A stretch of 64,000 nucleotides of DNA from Gautieria morchelliformis (lineage: Eukaryota > Basidiomycota > Agaricomycetes > Gomphales > Gomphaceae). Positions within the stretch are counted from its first letter, which is position 1; every line of letters starts with the position of its first letter. Positions 33,515 through 44,755 of this stretch are shown here, piece after piece. The notes under the pieces are model-generated. The model searched no databases and was not told the origin of the DNA. It saw only the letters and a list, made by a program, of their open reading frames with translations. The translations under genes and the position numbers were made by a program. The DNA is taken from contig WHVA01000230.1 in the NCBI GenBank assembly GCA_015179125.1, forward strand, positions 1 through 64,000, read 5' to 3'.

Positions 33515-33890
33515 GGCGTACGGTTCAGGAGCACCATACGGGCAGGCGGGGTACGGTGCAGGAGAACCATATGGGCACGCGGCGTACGGTGCACGGGCAC
33601 CATACGGGCAGGCGGCGTACGGTGCGGGAGAACCATACGGGCAGGCAGCGTACGGTGCACGGGCACCATACGGGCAGGCGGCGTACGGTGCGGGAGAACC
33701 ATACGGGCAGGCAGCGTACGGTGCACGGGCACCATACGGGCAGGCGGGGTACGGTGCAGGAGAACCATACGGCACGCGGCGTACGGTGCACGGGCACCAT
33801 ACGGGCAGGCGGCGTACGGTGCGGGAGAACCATACGGGCAGGCAGCGGGCAGGCGGTGTACGGTGCACGGGCACCGTAGGTTGTCGAGGC
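33515..33890 (+). repeat. 33-bp minisatellite
   Basis: About ten units alternating GGTGCACGGGCACCATACGG and GGTGCGGGAGAACCATACGG, each with a GCAGGCGGCGTAC link. In one plus frame it reads YGARAPYGQAA / YGAGEPYGQAA; the frame has no conserved flank, so a protein is unlikely. Diverged units continue to about 34050. Confidence 0.85.
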
Positions 33891-34089
33891 GGCGGATAGT
33901 GCGTGTGCACCATACGCGGCTGCGTCCACTTACAGTGCGCATGAACCGTATGGACGTGGCCACGGATGGTGCACGTGCACCCTATGTGGTCGAGGCCGCG
34001 GATGGTGCATGTTCACCATGGGCAGGGCGGCGGCGCACGGTTCCTGGGCACCGTGAGCTGAGAGGATGAGGGGATGGTTCAGGTGAGCC

Positions 34090-34270
34090 GTATGCAGGCG
34101 TAGGATAGATTACGCATGTGTTGGACTACGGGGCGTACATGTAATTTACAATGGGTTGTACATGTTTTTGACAACCGGTTGCACATGTTTACGACCGCCG
34201 GCGTCTGCTGCCTGCCCCAGAGCTTGGGGACGCCGTGTGTGGGTCACGTGGGTCGTGGGAGAAACCGTCG
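34090..34270 (+). repeat. Dispersed repeat R2, copy A
   Basis: Contains GTACATGTAATTTACA, CGCCGGCGTCTGCTGCCTGC and TCACGTGGG...GAGAAACCGT. Copy B (39245-39600) carries the same blocks in inverse orientation. Confidence 0.6.
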
Positions 34271-34349
34271 TCGCCCGTGGGCGGACGCAGCAGAACCTCG
34301 GACACGCAGAGCAGACAGAACGACATTTGTGTATATAAATAGACAGATC

Positions 34350-35276
34350 GCGCCGCACATCACAGCAGTACCCGCTCGCGCACACTAGACCAAAGCCCCT
34401 GTACCCGGGGCTAAATCCGAATACTCCATATCTGTTCCACTCCTGCCGGCCTCAGTCCTCCTCATGATACTCACATATACACGCTTCTCGCGCCTCAAAC
34501 AAGCCTGCCATTGTATTTTCTCCCCGTGTCCGAGAGTGTGGCGGCGCGGGTGCCTGGCGCGCACGGGCCACACCTCCCGGTACCGTGGCAACTCCTGGCA
34601 CGTGTCCAAAACGTCACTGCTTCCCGCATATTTCCCAAGAAGAGCCCTGCTCGATCAACTCGCTCGTGTTGGACACGTGCCAGGAGGTGGCGCAGTGTAT
34701 ATCACGATCGTGATCGAAGTGATCGATCGACCGTGGATCAGAAGTATTGATGATATACCCATTTAGCGTCGTTTTACGTCAGGCGCCCATGCCGCTTCGC
34801 TGGCCACGCCACAAGGCACGCATCAATTTGGGAAGCAGAAGCGTGCGAAGCGTATGTATTTGGGTTCGCGTGGCGTGATCGTGATCGCGAAGCGTATGTA
34901 ATTGGGTGCGCATGATCGTGATCGTGATCGCGTGCCTGATCTGGTCGTGATGCGCGATTTTCAATAGCCGCCCCTCCGACCATAGGTTGAAGCTGTCATG
35001 AGCCACTCTTCGTCCACCTTCCACCGTTGTTCCCTCTTCCCATTTTCGGGCCCCTGGTAGTGTGCGTGTGCAATTGTGCTGCCTGAGCTGGTACAGTCTA
35101 CCTCTGGGATAAAAGACGTTTCAATTTTGATTTAGACTGGGTCGATGTCGCCGGGAGGGACGGGCGGAGGAAGCCAGCCTTATGGTTCCGAAACTCGGTA
35201 TAAAATTTTAACTTTTTTATTATATTTTTTATTAATGTTTGTTTATTTATTTTTTTTAATTTACATTATTTATTTT
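34350..35276. other. Intergenic, no gene recognised
   Basis: A partly duplicated GCGAAGCGTATGTA / GATCGTGATCGCG stretch lies at about 34840-34945. Otherwise nothing is recognisable. Confidence 0.4.
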
Positions 35277-35280
35277 TACA

Positions 35281-35500
35281 GGATCCAACGCATCTTTTAG
35301 GCATTCAAATCGTCCGGAATCGAGCCTTAGGCACCATACACATATCACAGGATGCCTTCATCAAAACACCATAGCGAAACGATTCAATATTACACCTGGA
35401 CAAGCTGTGAGCTCACCTATGGACCCCAATATCAAATTACGAAAATCCACTGCCCCATCCGACATCATCGACTACGCGTACTTACGCATCCATAGTTGGC
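35281..35500 (+). pseudogene. Copia reverse-transcriptase scrap
   Basis: Reads HLLGIQIVRNRALGTIHISQ, then IAKRFNITPGQAVSSPMDPNIKL, the linker after the RT active site of Ty1/Copia polyproteins (compare LLNLKIERD...ISQPAYIEKIIKKFN in Copia-1). No LTRs were seen; AT-rich DNA flanks it. Confidence 0.65.
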
Positions 35501-35719
35501 AGCCTCCAGCTATATTATCATCTCTGATACAAGCGTGCTTGGAAAATGTACATGGGTCCTGATAAAGGCTCGCATCCCCATCACTCATCAAGCCGAGGCT
35601 AATAGAGGCCAAGATCAGTCAGGAGATATTATTGTAGAATATTTACGCACTATGAGAATGTCCCTAAAAACCGAGACAGATCACGATCATCCCTTCGCCG
35701 CATAGTTAGCCCAGGGACT

Positions 35720-37336
35720 CGCTTGAGCACTTCACAGGACCACTCACCAGATTTTCGGCATATCCTGGAGAATCTGAGAATCTTGTTGCAGATAGCTCGC
35801 GTGTCTTTCGAGATGGCCAGAAAAAACCTTCGCAACGTGCAAATCGTTGGCTGCCATCAAGCGCACTGGCAAGTACAATTTGAGCTTAGGCAAAGGAGCG
35901 TGTGCTCTCAAGTCGTAGTACATTATAATTCCGCGGGTGGAGTCCTTTTAACATATTTTTCTAATTTTAATCTTAATCGACTCAATTCAAGTTTTTACCT
36001 TATATAATTAAATAAATTAGAACAAGAATATTGGCTCTGCCGCCAGTATATAAATAACAAAAGAAATTAAAAGAAATCTTTAAAAAATAATTACGATTAA
36101 TTTAATTGAAAAACTTCGCATCATAGGGTCGAAGAATACCAAATTTGTCGATTTTGTCAATTAAATTTTTTTTACAGAGAATCTTAGCGTTTTTTTAGTT
36201 AAAGAAAGAAAGTTAAAATACCTAGTCCCTTTCAAAGTATAAAAAAGGTTAAATTATTTTATGGTTATTGTCATAAAAAAATCCTTTGTGTAATTGTAAA
36301 TTTAAAATATAAAAAATAAACTATTCTCCCACTCCCGGTATGAAGGGGATTTGAGTCGGCTCCGCCTAGTTGAAGCAAGACTTGGCGTAGCGATGCGACG
36401 TATTCGGCGGACAATGGGATGGCTCTGCCGAGGGAGAGTGATCAACCAAGCAATCTATGTCCCTAAATTGGTATCGGAAATAGACTTTGACTCTAGCGTC
36501 GTCAGAATCTTTGCAGTGGACTGCCACATTTTTTGAACAGTTTTTCAGACCAACTGCTGCTAGTTAGTAAGTCATGCATCATGTGTCAATACTATTTCCA
36601 ATAGTCTGACATGATATATCGTGCAGCCATAGGCCTTTACTGTAGGTTGACCAGCATTGAGTATGGAGTGATGTTAATAATCTATGGTATATCCATGTAT
36701 GCACAGTTGCTGCTGCTGGTAGTATCCATTTAGTGCTTCAAGGCACGGCGACATCTTCGGGCACAAATGAGTTGGTGAAGACGAGACGCACGAACGTTTG
36801 CTGCATCTGCCGGCATCGCTGCAATTGTTACCATCTGGTGGACGGTGGGGCATATGCAGCGTAAAGGCAAAGCCAAGCACTGTTGCTTGAGCGAACTCAT
36901 GCAGCGACCCCAAGTGGACTCCGCCACAAAGATGGGATCTGGAGAGAAACATGTCTGCCAGTCGGATGGCTTCGACTGGAGATAGTTTATCACCGTGGAC
37001 CATGGCTTTTCACGACCTGAACCAGACATGGCCGTCATGACCGGTTTATTTCTCCTACCGCGCTACCTCTATGTTCCCCCTCGTCACTCCCTAGCATCTT
37101 CGTCAGAGTTCGCCGCACTCACCGACCACTTCCCCTCCACGTCCACTCTACTCGCTGTTCGCCCCATTCTCCGAACCACTATTCACTCCTCGCGCATTTC
37201 ACCAGCAGGCACGCCATCAAAAATGGTCAATACCAGTCATCCGGCATGATGGTTCATCATTAACCCCATCATCTTCTTAATCCAACCCCATTGGGCGTTC
37301 GTATGGCCAAAGTGTGTTCGCAGGACGTCCCATCCA
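35720..37336. other. AT-rich and unassigned sequence
   Basis: 35910-36340 is strongly AT-rich with no frames. 36350-37250 has short frames on both strands without recognisable motifs. Confidence 0.4.
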
Positions 37337-38062
37337 TAGGTCGTGCGGGATCAACCCAGTAAACGAAGAGTCCGTGCAGGGTAGCATGTATGCGGGTCCC
37401 AAGACATGGTTTTGTCCATAAGTGCCTTCACCCCCTTTACTCTCCGTCGTTTCATGTTCGCATTCTCCCCTCACTCTATTGTATGTTTATTCCATCTACT
37501 TAGTATCATGACTGCGCACCCCTATCCGGCCCTAACTCACGATGGCCCTTTCCTATTCGCTGATACCTTACGAGCATTCGATATAAGTAGTTTACATTCG
37601 CATGTATATTCCCCAGTTCAATTATCATATGTCGTTCATCTTGTGCAAATTTGACCTCGCTGTGGTCATCGTCTTAAGCCTTCTCTTGGAGATTTCCATC
37701 TTCGACTAGCAGAGGACTTAGGCGCCACTGGTGAGTTCTCATACTTCATCTTCGTTACCTTAGCCTTCGAACCATTTTCTGTGCTGTTGGCAAAGGGCTC
37801 CGAAGGAGCACCTTCGCCGGTGAAGGGATTGTCGCTACTTAGACAGCCCTTCCGTGACACCTTGCATGTTGCGTCGTCAAGCGTCACGGGCCATTTCGCT
37901 ACGACTGTAGACAGGGTGAGCCCTGTTTGGGCAAACCTCTTACCTTGTGAACATTCATTGGTTCACCTATTCGCCGAACGGCATACTTATTCACACAAGT
38001 TATTCGGGCATTCGCTGTGTTCACTAATACACGATATTAACGCCTAAAAACCAATCTTGACA
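37337..38062 (-). repeat. LTR-like repeat, copy 1
   Basis: About 726 bp. Read on the minus strand it starts TGTCAAGATTGGTTTTTAG and matches 50300-51023 almost throughout, at lower identity than the two Copia LTR pairs. Copy 2 leads straight into a Gypsy RNase H frame, so this is probably a Gypsy LTR with adjoining leader. No target duplication was found. Confidence 0.6.
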
Positions 38063-38789
38063 ATGGCCTCCGAGAGAAGCATTAGCTTTTCAGTGCGGTT
38101 CAGTGTAGGACGAAAGACGGCATGAGCCTTCGTCTCGATGTAGTCTGGTAACAGATCGTACGCTAATAAAATATTGGCGACACTGGTTGATGCCTTCCAT
38201 TGACCGTCCAGTCGGGTGAAGCCAAAAACCTCCAGGATATGGATGAATAGCACAGAGTCCATAATAGTGGGATGCTTGTGTCCCACTTGGATCGAGAGAA
38301 ACAATGAAGAGAATCTATGACGTTGAGGCCATATGCCATTACTTCTGCCTCACCTGTACTAGTGGTAGAGGTAGGGGGGATTGGTTCCATAGTGAATCTG
38401 ACCAGGGGCTTCTTGTGGGGGGGTTTCCATGACAGACTAAACTTGATAGGGGCGTGGTCGTCGCACATGAATGACTTCACGACCGGAGTGTCTCGACCAT
38501 CTACTACCATAGGCCAGGGACCAAGGAAGTTGGTCCAAATGGAGAACCAATCAACATACTGCTGTCGTTCGGTAGGCGTATAATCCCCCGCGACAAGCAA
38601 ATTGTAGAAGTGGCCGTGTAGCTTCTGGAACCAGAAATCGGCATCTGGGGAACGGGAGGCTGTAAATTCCATCATGCTACCAACCAAAGGGGATTCATTC
38701 AAGTTAGAATAAATTTTAACGAGGAGCAAGGGAACCAACTTCGGCAAGGGGCGCTCCTCAGCGGTCAGGTGATGGGAAGAAGTCACCAT
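38063..38789 (-). pseudogene. DMATS-type aromatic prenyltransferase, N-terminal half
   Basis: From the ATG at 38789: DADFWFQKLHGHFYNLLVAGDY, then FLGPWP, a SFMCDDHAPIKFSLSWK block and VRFTMEPI. These match the start of fungal tryptophan dimethylallyltransferase-type enzymes (LGPxP, TDDxxPxExSW, RYxxEPI). In another frame, after a break near 38300, comes LLAYDLLPDYIETKAHAVF, the next conserved strand (AFDL...KAYFxP). Such enzymes prenylate indoles or other aromatic substrates in secondary metabolism. The gene ends at the boundary of the LTR-like repeat, so the second half of the PT-barrel is absent. Confidence 0.6.
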
Positions 38790-39244
38790 GATAGCTTCGA
38801 TTCGTGGAGATCTTGGCCGACACCTGATTCTTTATATAAATTGTAGCCGCAGGTCCTAAGAGGAGATACGCGACATGTCATTGCCAATTGGCAGGATGTA
38901 TGGGTCATAGTTAGGATCTCTGCATCCCTGGATTTGATAATTCCCTGAGCCAGCTGTGCAGGGAAAACATTATGACCGGATGCCACTGCCTTTGTACACT
39001 GTGCCTGACAGCTTTGAGTCCAAGGATCAAAAGTATTTCCAAGTTATATCATGACTTGATTATGCACTACTCACCGACAATGATAACCTGCATACCCGCC
39101 AAGCCATCTATTTTCAGCTCGAGCGAGGCTATCGGTGGTGTCCTTCCTCAAGCCGTCGCAGTAAATCGTCGTTAACCGTCAATACAGGGGATTCGGTTGC
39201 GAGTCAGACGTCCTGCGTCCCCCAACCATATGGGTGACAACGGT
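38790..39244. other. Intergenic, no gene recognised
   Basis: No convincing frame. A TATATAAA-like TTTATATAAAT near 38831 may be part of the promoter of the prenyltransferase gene. Confidence 0.35.
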
Positions 39245-39600
39245 TTCTCCCACGTGACTCATCCAGCACTTGAGAGATGAATTGGCCGCACGGCGCCACG
39301 TGTCCCTAGCATTGCTCCTTCGGCTTCGGGTTCCTGACTTCGGGTTCCTGGCTTCCGTTCCTGGTTATGTACTCTTCTTGCACTTCTTCCTTGATCGACA
39401 ACTTGCCGCCGTCCCTGTGGTGCTTCTGTACTCGGAGTTTGGCGCTGGGTGTTTCCATTGATTGCCTTTTCTGCTGCTTCCGTCGTTCCGTGCACCAGTG
39501 GGGGCAGGCAGCAGACGCCGGCGGTTTGAATCATATACAACCCGTTGTAATTTACATGTACAACCTGCTGTAAAATACATGGGTGTGAAACTCAGACGCC
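39245..39600 (-). repeat. Dispersed repeat R2, copy B
   Basis: Inverse copy of the blocks at 34090-34270 (GGCAGGCAGCAGACGCCGGCG, TGTAATTTACATGTAC, ACGGTTTCTCCCACGTGA), with unrelated sequence between blocks. Confidence 0.55.
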
Positions 39601-39694
39601 CATCCCTACGCCTCCATCTTCTGTTCCCCTGAACCATCCCCTTGCTGTAAGGGGAACCCTGGCTGGTTGTGGAGATCACACTACCACACAACTG

Positions 39695-39780
39695 ACAAGG
39701 GGAAATCCAAAGTATGTATAAACAAACAGAGTATACAAGAGAGGGGATTCTCACCTGACAAGGGGAAATCCAAAGAGAAA
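39695..39780. repeat. Short direct repeat
   Basis: CTGACAAGGGGAAATCCAAAG occurs at about 39696 and 39757, downstream of the Gypsy-A coding end; possibly part of its 3' LTR. Confidence 0.5.
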
Positions 39781-39857
39781 AGTCTAAGGACCCTCAATGT
39801 CAGCGAGCCCGTATTATACTACGCTGCGCAGCCAGGGACAACACTTGGCACCCGCCA

Positions 39858-42605
39858 TCAACCCTGCATCCCCCTGACCTCCCTGACCCTTGATCGACCC
39901 TTGATGCCACCTATTATGCGAGTCGCTTGATTTCCGACACTGTTCCAAGAGTGGAAGTCGGAAATCGGAGTGGAACTGGCAAGGCGAACAGAACTGGTGG
40001 ACGTTCTCCCAGAAGCGGAATCATTTCCGAAAGCGGAGGCGGAGATGGAATCGGAATTGGAAGCGGAGTCGGAAATGGTGTCGGAACTGGAAATGGGAAA
40101 CAGGGTGTCCCCTGACATCACCCCCCCTCTAGCATGCTGCGTCCTCGAAGCACGGGACACGAGGGATTGAAATGCCAGCGAGCGGATTTGGCGAGGGGCA
40201 CCGGGGTGTGTCCTATAGAACTCACAGAGTTTGTCTGGAGCGGAAACATCTTGCTCCGGGACCCACGAATTCTCCTCATACCCATACCCTTCCCATTTCA
40301 CGAGGAATTGGAGTCGTCCTCGCACAAACCGGCTGGCCAGGATCCGTTCCACCACATAGTGCTCTTCCCCATCTACAATTTCCGGTGGAGGTGGCGGACG
40401 AGCCTTCCGACCTGGAATTGGGTCCTCAAGCATAGGGAGTAACTTCACCACGTTGAAGACGACGTGGAGGCGGGACATGGACATCGGAAGTTGGAGGCGG
40501 TATGCATTCCGTCCAACCCTCCGCATCACTGTGAAGGGCCCAAGGTAGCGGAGGGCAAGCTTCTGCGAAGGGCGTGTGGTGCGGATGTCACTTGCATCTA
40601 GATACACCTTGTCTCCAACTTGGTACTCTGGGGCAGGAACCCGGCGTTGGTTGTAGTACCTTGCCATGTCATCCTTGGCCTTCGCAAGGGCCGACTTGGC
40701 TTCCGAAAGGGTGGAGTCCATGCAGTCTCGGAACTCATTGACCGTCTCGAGTTGGGACTCAGCCTGGCGTGGTTCGAAGCCCATCTGCGGGTGTCGTCCG
40801 GAGTCAAGCATGAAGGGAGTCTGTTGCGTGGCGGAATGTACATGGTTGTTGTATTAGAATTCTGCCAGTGGAAGCAACTCATCCCAGTCATCCTGCCTCT
40901 CATTGACAAAGAGGCGGAGATATTGCTCCAACTCCAGATTGACCCGTTCTGTCTGTCCGTCACCTTGCGGATGGTACGCTGTGGTGGTAGCCAGCTTTAT
41001 GCCGAGCAGGCGGTAGAGCTCCCGAGTCAGTTCCGCGACACACTGTGGACCTCAGTCGGAAACAACTTGCTTCGGGAGCCCATGCAACTTCCAGACATGT
41101 GCAAGGAACAGGCGGGCCGCTCCGAGGGCTGTGATCGTCGTGTGCATCGGAATGAAGTGGGACACCTTGCTTACCGAATCCACGATGTTCATGATCGTGT
41201 CGTAGCCATGAGACTCCGGGAGTTCAACGATGAAGTTGACACTGATGGTGTCCCAGCGGGATTCAGGATTTGGGAGCGGAACAAGTTCTCCGACAGGCGG
41301 ATGTCATTGTGCTTTGGTTCGGAGACAAAGGTCACATGTCTTCACGTACTGTCCAATGTAGCGGGACATCTGAGGCCACCAGTAGTTCCGAGCCACTAAC
41401 TCCAGCGTCTTCCACCTGCCTGCGTGCCCAGCGACCCGTGTGTCATGGTGCTGAGAAACGATGCGGCGGCGGAGGTCCGCCCCACCTGGAACGTAGACCT
41501 TGCCTCTGAAGTGGAGCAGTCCATCACGTTCTGACCATTCCGCTGCCCGTACAGACCGTGAGTGCCCTTTCCGAACTTCCTCCACTGCCTTCACCACCGA
41601 CTCCTCCTTCTCTCCATTCCGGTACTGCCTCCGGATGTCCCGGAGCATTTCCGCTTCCGCCCCAACTGCAGTCACTCCCTCTAGGGCACGGATTGAAAAG
41701 AGACTAGGGTGGAGCAGTGTCATATCCGCATTGTCTCCACTTCCGCTTCCATGATCTGCATGGCGGGATAGCGCATCGGGCTTGCCCATGGTGCGGCCAG
41801 GGCGGTGGTGGAGCATGAAGTCGAACCGGGACAGGTGTAGGGACCACCGTGCTTGTCGTCGGTTCAACTTCTTAGATGTGCGGAAATACTGGAGGTTCTT
41901 GTGGTCTGTCCAGATCTCAAACGGGCATAGAGCACCCTCGAGGAAGTGTCGCCACTCCTCCAGCACTCGGATGATTGCCAGCATCTCCTTGTTGTGGATC
42001 TCATAGTTACGCTCGACCGGACTAAGGCTTTTAGAGAAGAAGGCAATCAGATGCCATCCCCCATCATCTTCCGATGACTGTTGTGACAAGACCGCTCCGG
42101 TAGCTGTGTTGGAAGAATCCGCCTCGACTCGATAAGGGCGAGAGTCATCGGGAAAGATCAGGACCAGGGCGGAAGTGATCAGCTCCTTGAGTTTGTCAAA
42201 GGAGGACTGTTCCGGCTCTCCCCACTGCCATCCAACCTCCTTCTTGGTGAGGTTGAAGAGGGCACGAGCGTGGCATGAGAAGTCCTTGATGAACCGCCGG
42301 TAGAAATTGACAAACCCAATGAAGGACTGGACCTCTTTCTTGTTCCACGGCACAGGCCAATCCGATACACCGGAAACCTTGACTGGGTCCATTTCCACCT
42401 TTCCTTCCGACACAATCACCCCAAGATACTCTATCCGCGTCCGCTCAAATTCGCACTTTTCTGGCTTGAGACACAGGTTGTATTCCCGGAGCCGTTCCAG
42501 CACTCTCCGCACGACTTCCCGATGTTCCGACATTGTTTTGGTGAAGATGAGGATGTCATTGAGGTAGACGCAGACAACCCCTTCTGCTATCATGTCACAA
42601 ATTCC
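39858..42605 (-). pseudogene. Gypsy-A: 5'-truncated chromointegrase pol
   Basis: One frame runs from about 42605 down to 39858, broken only by TGA at 41304-41306 and 41052-41054. In order: the end of reverse transcriptase (VVCVYLNDILIF, where YLDD is expected), RNase H (VEADSSNTATGAVLSQ, WTDHKNLQYF, ADALSRH), the HHCC integrase finger (HHDTRVAGHAGRWKT, CDLCLRTKAQ), the integrase core (WDTISVNFI, where VDFI is expected; [14 protein letters not shown]), an integrase C-terminal domain (QVGDKVYLDA, LGPFTV) and a chromodomain (YVVERILASR...FLVKWEGY...SWVPEQ). Gag, protease and most of RT are missing; the right boundary lies about 150 bp upstream of the transaldolase. Two catalytic aspartates are Asn, so it is dead. 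Confidence 0.9.
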
Positions 42606-42753
42606 CATTCCTGGCGTATGACTTGCAGGAACGCGATCGCAGCCAGTGGATTATTAAGGTGATCCGGAAGCCGCCACGTATCCGTCCAGGGGCAGCGCGG
42701 GAAAACACCACGTCAATAATTATGTACCAGTTCGTCTCCATGTCACAACCATC

Positions 42754-44032
42754 ATGACTACCTCCCTCGACCACCTCACACAGTCCGGCACCGTCGTCGT
42801 ATCCGACTCTGGCGACTTCGAGTGTGAGCCTTTCGCCGAAGGTTACGTTGATGATAATGAAGGCCTGATTATGAGCTTGCATAGCCATCGATGTCTACAA
42901 ACCTCAAGATGCGACGACGAACCCGAGGTAGGCATCAAGTCTCCCGACGTATTCGAGAGGCCCATAGCGCAATAGTTTGCTCGTCGCTGCGGCGAACAAG
43001 CCCGCCTACGCTCACCTAATCGACGAGGCTATTCAGCATGCCAAGAAGTCAAGTGCAAACGTGGAGACTCAAGCTAACGTCGCTGTTGACCGTCTTGTTC
43101 GTCGTACTGTCTTGCGTTCATATGCAGCGCCATCCTGATCATGGGGGTTTTTTTTAGCTCGTGGGTTTTGGCAAAGAAATCCTCAAGATTATCCCCGGTC
43201 GCGTTTCCACAGAAGTCGACGCTCGTCTCTCCTTCGATAAAGAAGGCACCAAGGCCAAGGTGAACGGCATTCATTCATACTCTCGCAAAAACATTTGTCA
43301 ATCTAACTCCACCTCGCACAGGCCAAAGAGCTCATCGCGCTCTACGAGTCGATCGGTGTGAAGAAGGAACGTGTTCTGATCAAGATCGCGTCGACGTGGG
43401 AGGGAATTCAGGGAGCCCGCGAGCTCGAGCGTGATCACGGCATCCACTGTAACCTCACCCTGCTCTTCGGCTTCGCCCAGGCCGTCGCGTGCGCCGAGGC
43501 GGGCGTCACGCTCATCTCGCCCTTCGTCGGCCGCATTTTGGATTGGTACAAGAAGAACCAGCCCGGGAAGCCTTACGAGGGCGACGATGACCCCGGGGTG
43601 CAGTCTGTGAAGAAAATATTTAACTATTACAAGGAGCACGGATATAAGACGATCGTCATGGGTGCTTCCTTCCGTAATGTAAGTAAGGCGCTTGGGTGGT
43701 GTGAGGCGGGATCTGGGATCTTTGCTGACGAGATGCGTGCATAGACTGGCGAGATCAAGGCGCTGGCGGGTGTGGACTTCCTGACCATCTCCCCGTCATT
43801 ACTCGATGAACTACAAAAGTCAACCGTCCCCGTGCCCAACAAACTCGACGCCGCCGCCGCTGCCAAGGCTAACCCGATCCCTAAAGTCTCTTACGTGGAC
43901 GACGAACCCGAGTTCCGTTGGGCACTTCTCCAGGATCAGATGGCATTTGACAAGCTGCACGAGGGAATCAAGAAGTTCGCTGAGGACGGCGCGACGCTCA
44001 AGGAGATACTGAGGAAAAAGCTGACGGCGTAA
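42754..44032 (+). CDS. TAL1: Transaldolase
   Basis: Cytosolic enzyme of the non-oxidative pentose phosphate pathway; it moves a dihydroxyacetone unit from sedoheptulose 7-phosphate to glyceraldehyde 3-phosphate. Six exons join in phase: 42754-42823, 42885-42927, 42976-43096, 43158-43259, 43322-43678, 43745-44032, giving 326 codons, the usual length for this family. Introns are 48-66 bp with GT..AG ends (intron 3 has the weaker donor GTTCGT and a T8 tract before AG). Family blocks are [47 protein letters not shown] (Schiff-base lysine near residue 133), [23 protein letters not shown] and [12 protein letters not shown]. No lesion was seen. It is the only clean housekeeping gene in the window, squeezed between a dead Gypsy and an F-box pseudogene. 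Confidence 0.95.
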
Positions 44033-44530
44033 AACGAGATAATAAGTAGGTGGGTGGAGTGAGTGGGCCGCATGGCAGAGGTTTATAAAGTACATCAGAC
44101 AACATTTCTATAGACTTGTACTATGTGTCAGATCGCTAGCAAATATAAAGTATAGGTGGTCTCTGTAGATGTCGTTTACGCTGATAAACCATACGCATAT
44201 CGAAACTAGTGACTACATCTTGCGCACGCCTTCGGTTGCGGCAAAGAAGGAATCATTGGATGACCACGACGACTTGCAATATTGGCATATGTTTTCCTGG
44301 TCCCAGAGCTTGAGTTCAACTTTAGGAACTGCAGTAATGATTATTACCAGAGTGAGCGCCCTGTGGAAGTGTGTTGATGATACTCGTCGCCGATCCACAG
44401 ATGTGTTGAGGTTAATCACCCGTATATGCTACAGATTCTTGAAAACCGTGTCAGCCGTTTCTTCCTCATTCGCCACTTGAGAGGTGCGCTGTGAAACCCT
44501 CTCTACACCAAATATCTAATAAAAACTTCA

Positions 44531-44755
44531 GTGGCACTATGCACTTGGACATTCTTCGACTGTTTCCTATTAAATATCCAGGATGAGGTCGAGCTCGTTT
44601 GGAATGCCCCTAATAGCGTCCCAAAGTTCAGGGTCCTGGTCTATCAGTATTGCCCCCTTATATACACCACCCTTGGGGCATATGGTATGTATCTATCCAA
44701 AATTTGTACGCCTGTCGTAAGGGCCATAATAACGAGATTCTGGCGGCGCGAGTAA
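44531..44755 (+). pseudogene. DUF6533-like membrane protein fragment
   Basis: FFDCFLLNIQDEVELVWNAP, then FRVLVYQYCPLIYTTLGAYG, fits the DUF6533 start (YDHxLTxxDEVxLIW...RYxPL) of basidiomycete membrane proteins. No initiation codon in context and no continuation; the frame at 44169-44480 just upstream may be part of the same relic. Confidence 0.4.

Noticed and set aside
33296..33913. 205-codon minus and 218-codon plus frames
   Set aside because: Produced by the 33-bp repeat; translations on both strands are equally long.
40620..41399. 259-codon plus-strand frame
   Set aside because: Antisense of the Gypsy-A integrase; the minus strand has the catalytic motifs.
43298..43639. 113-codon minus-strand frame
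   Set aside because: Antisense of transaldolase exon 5.
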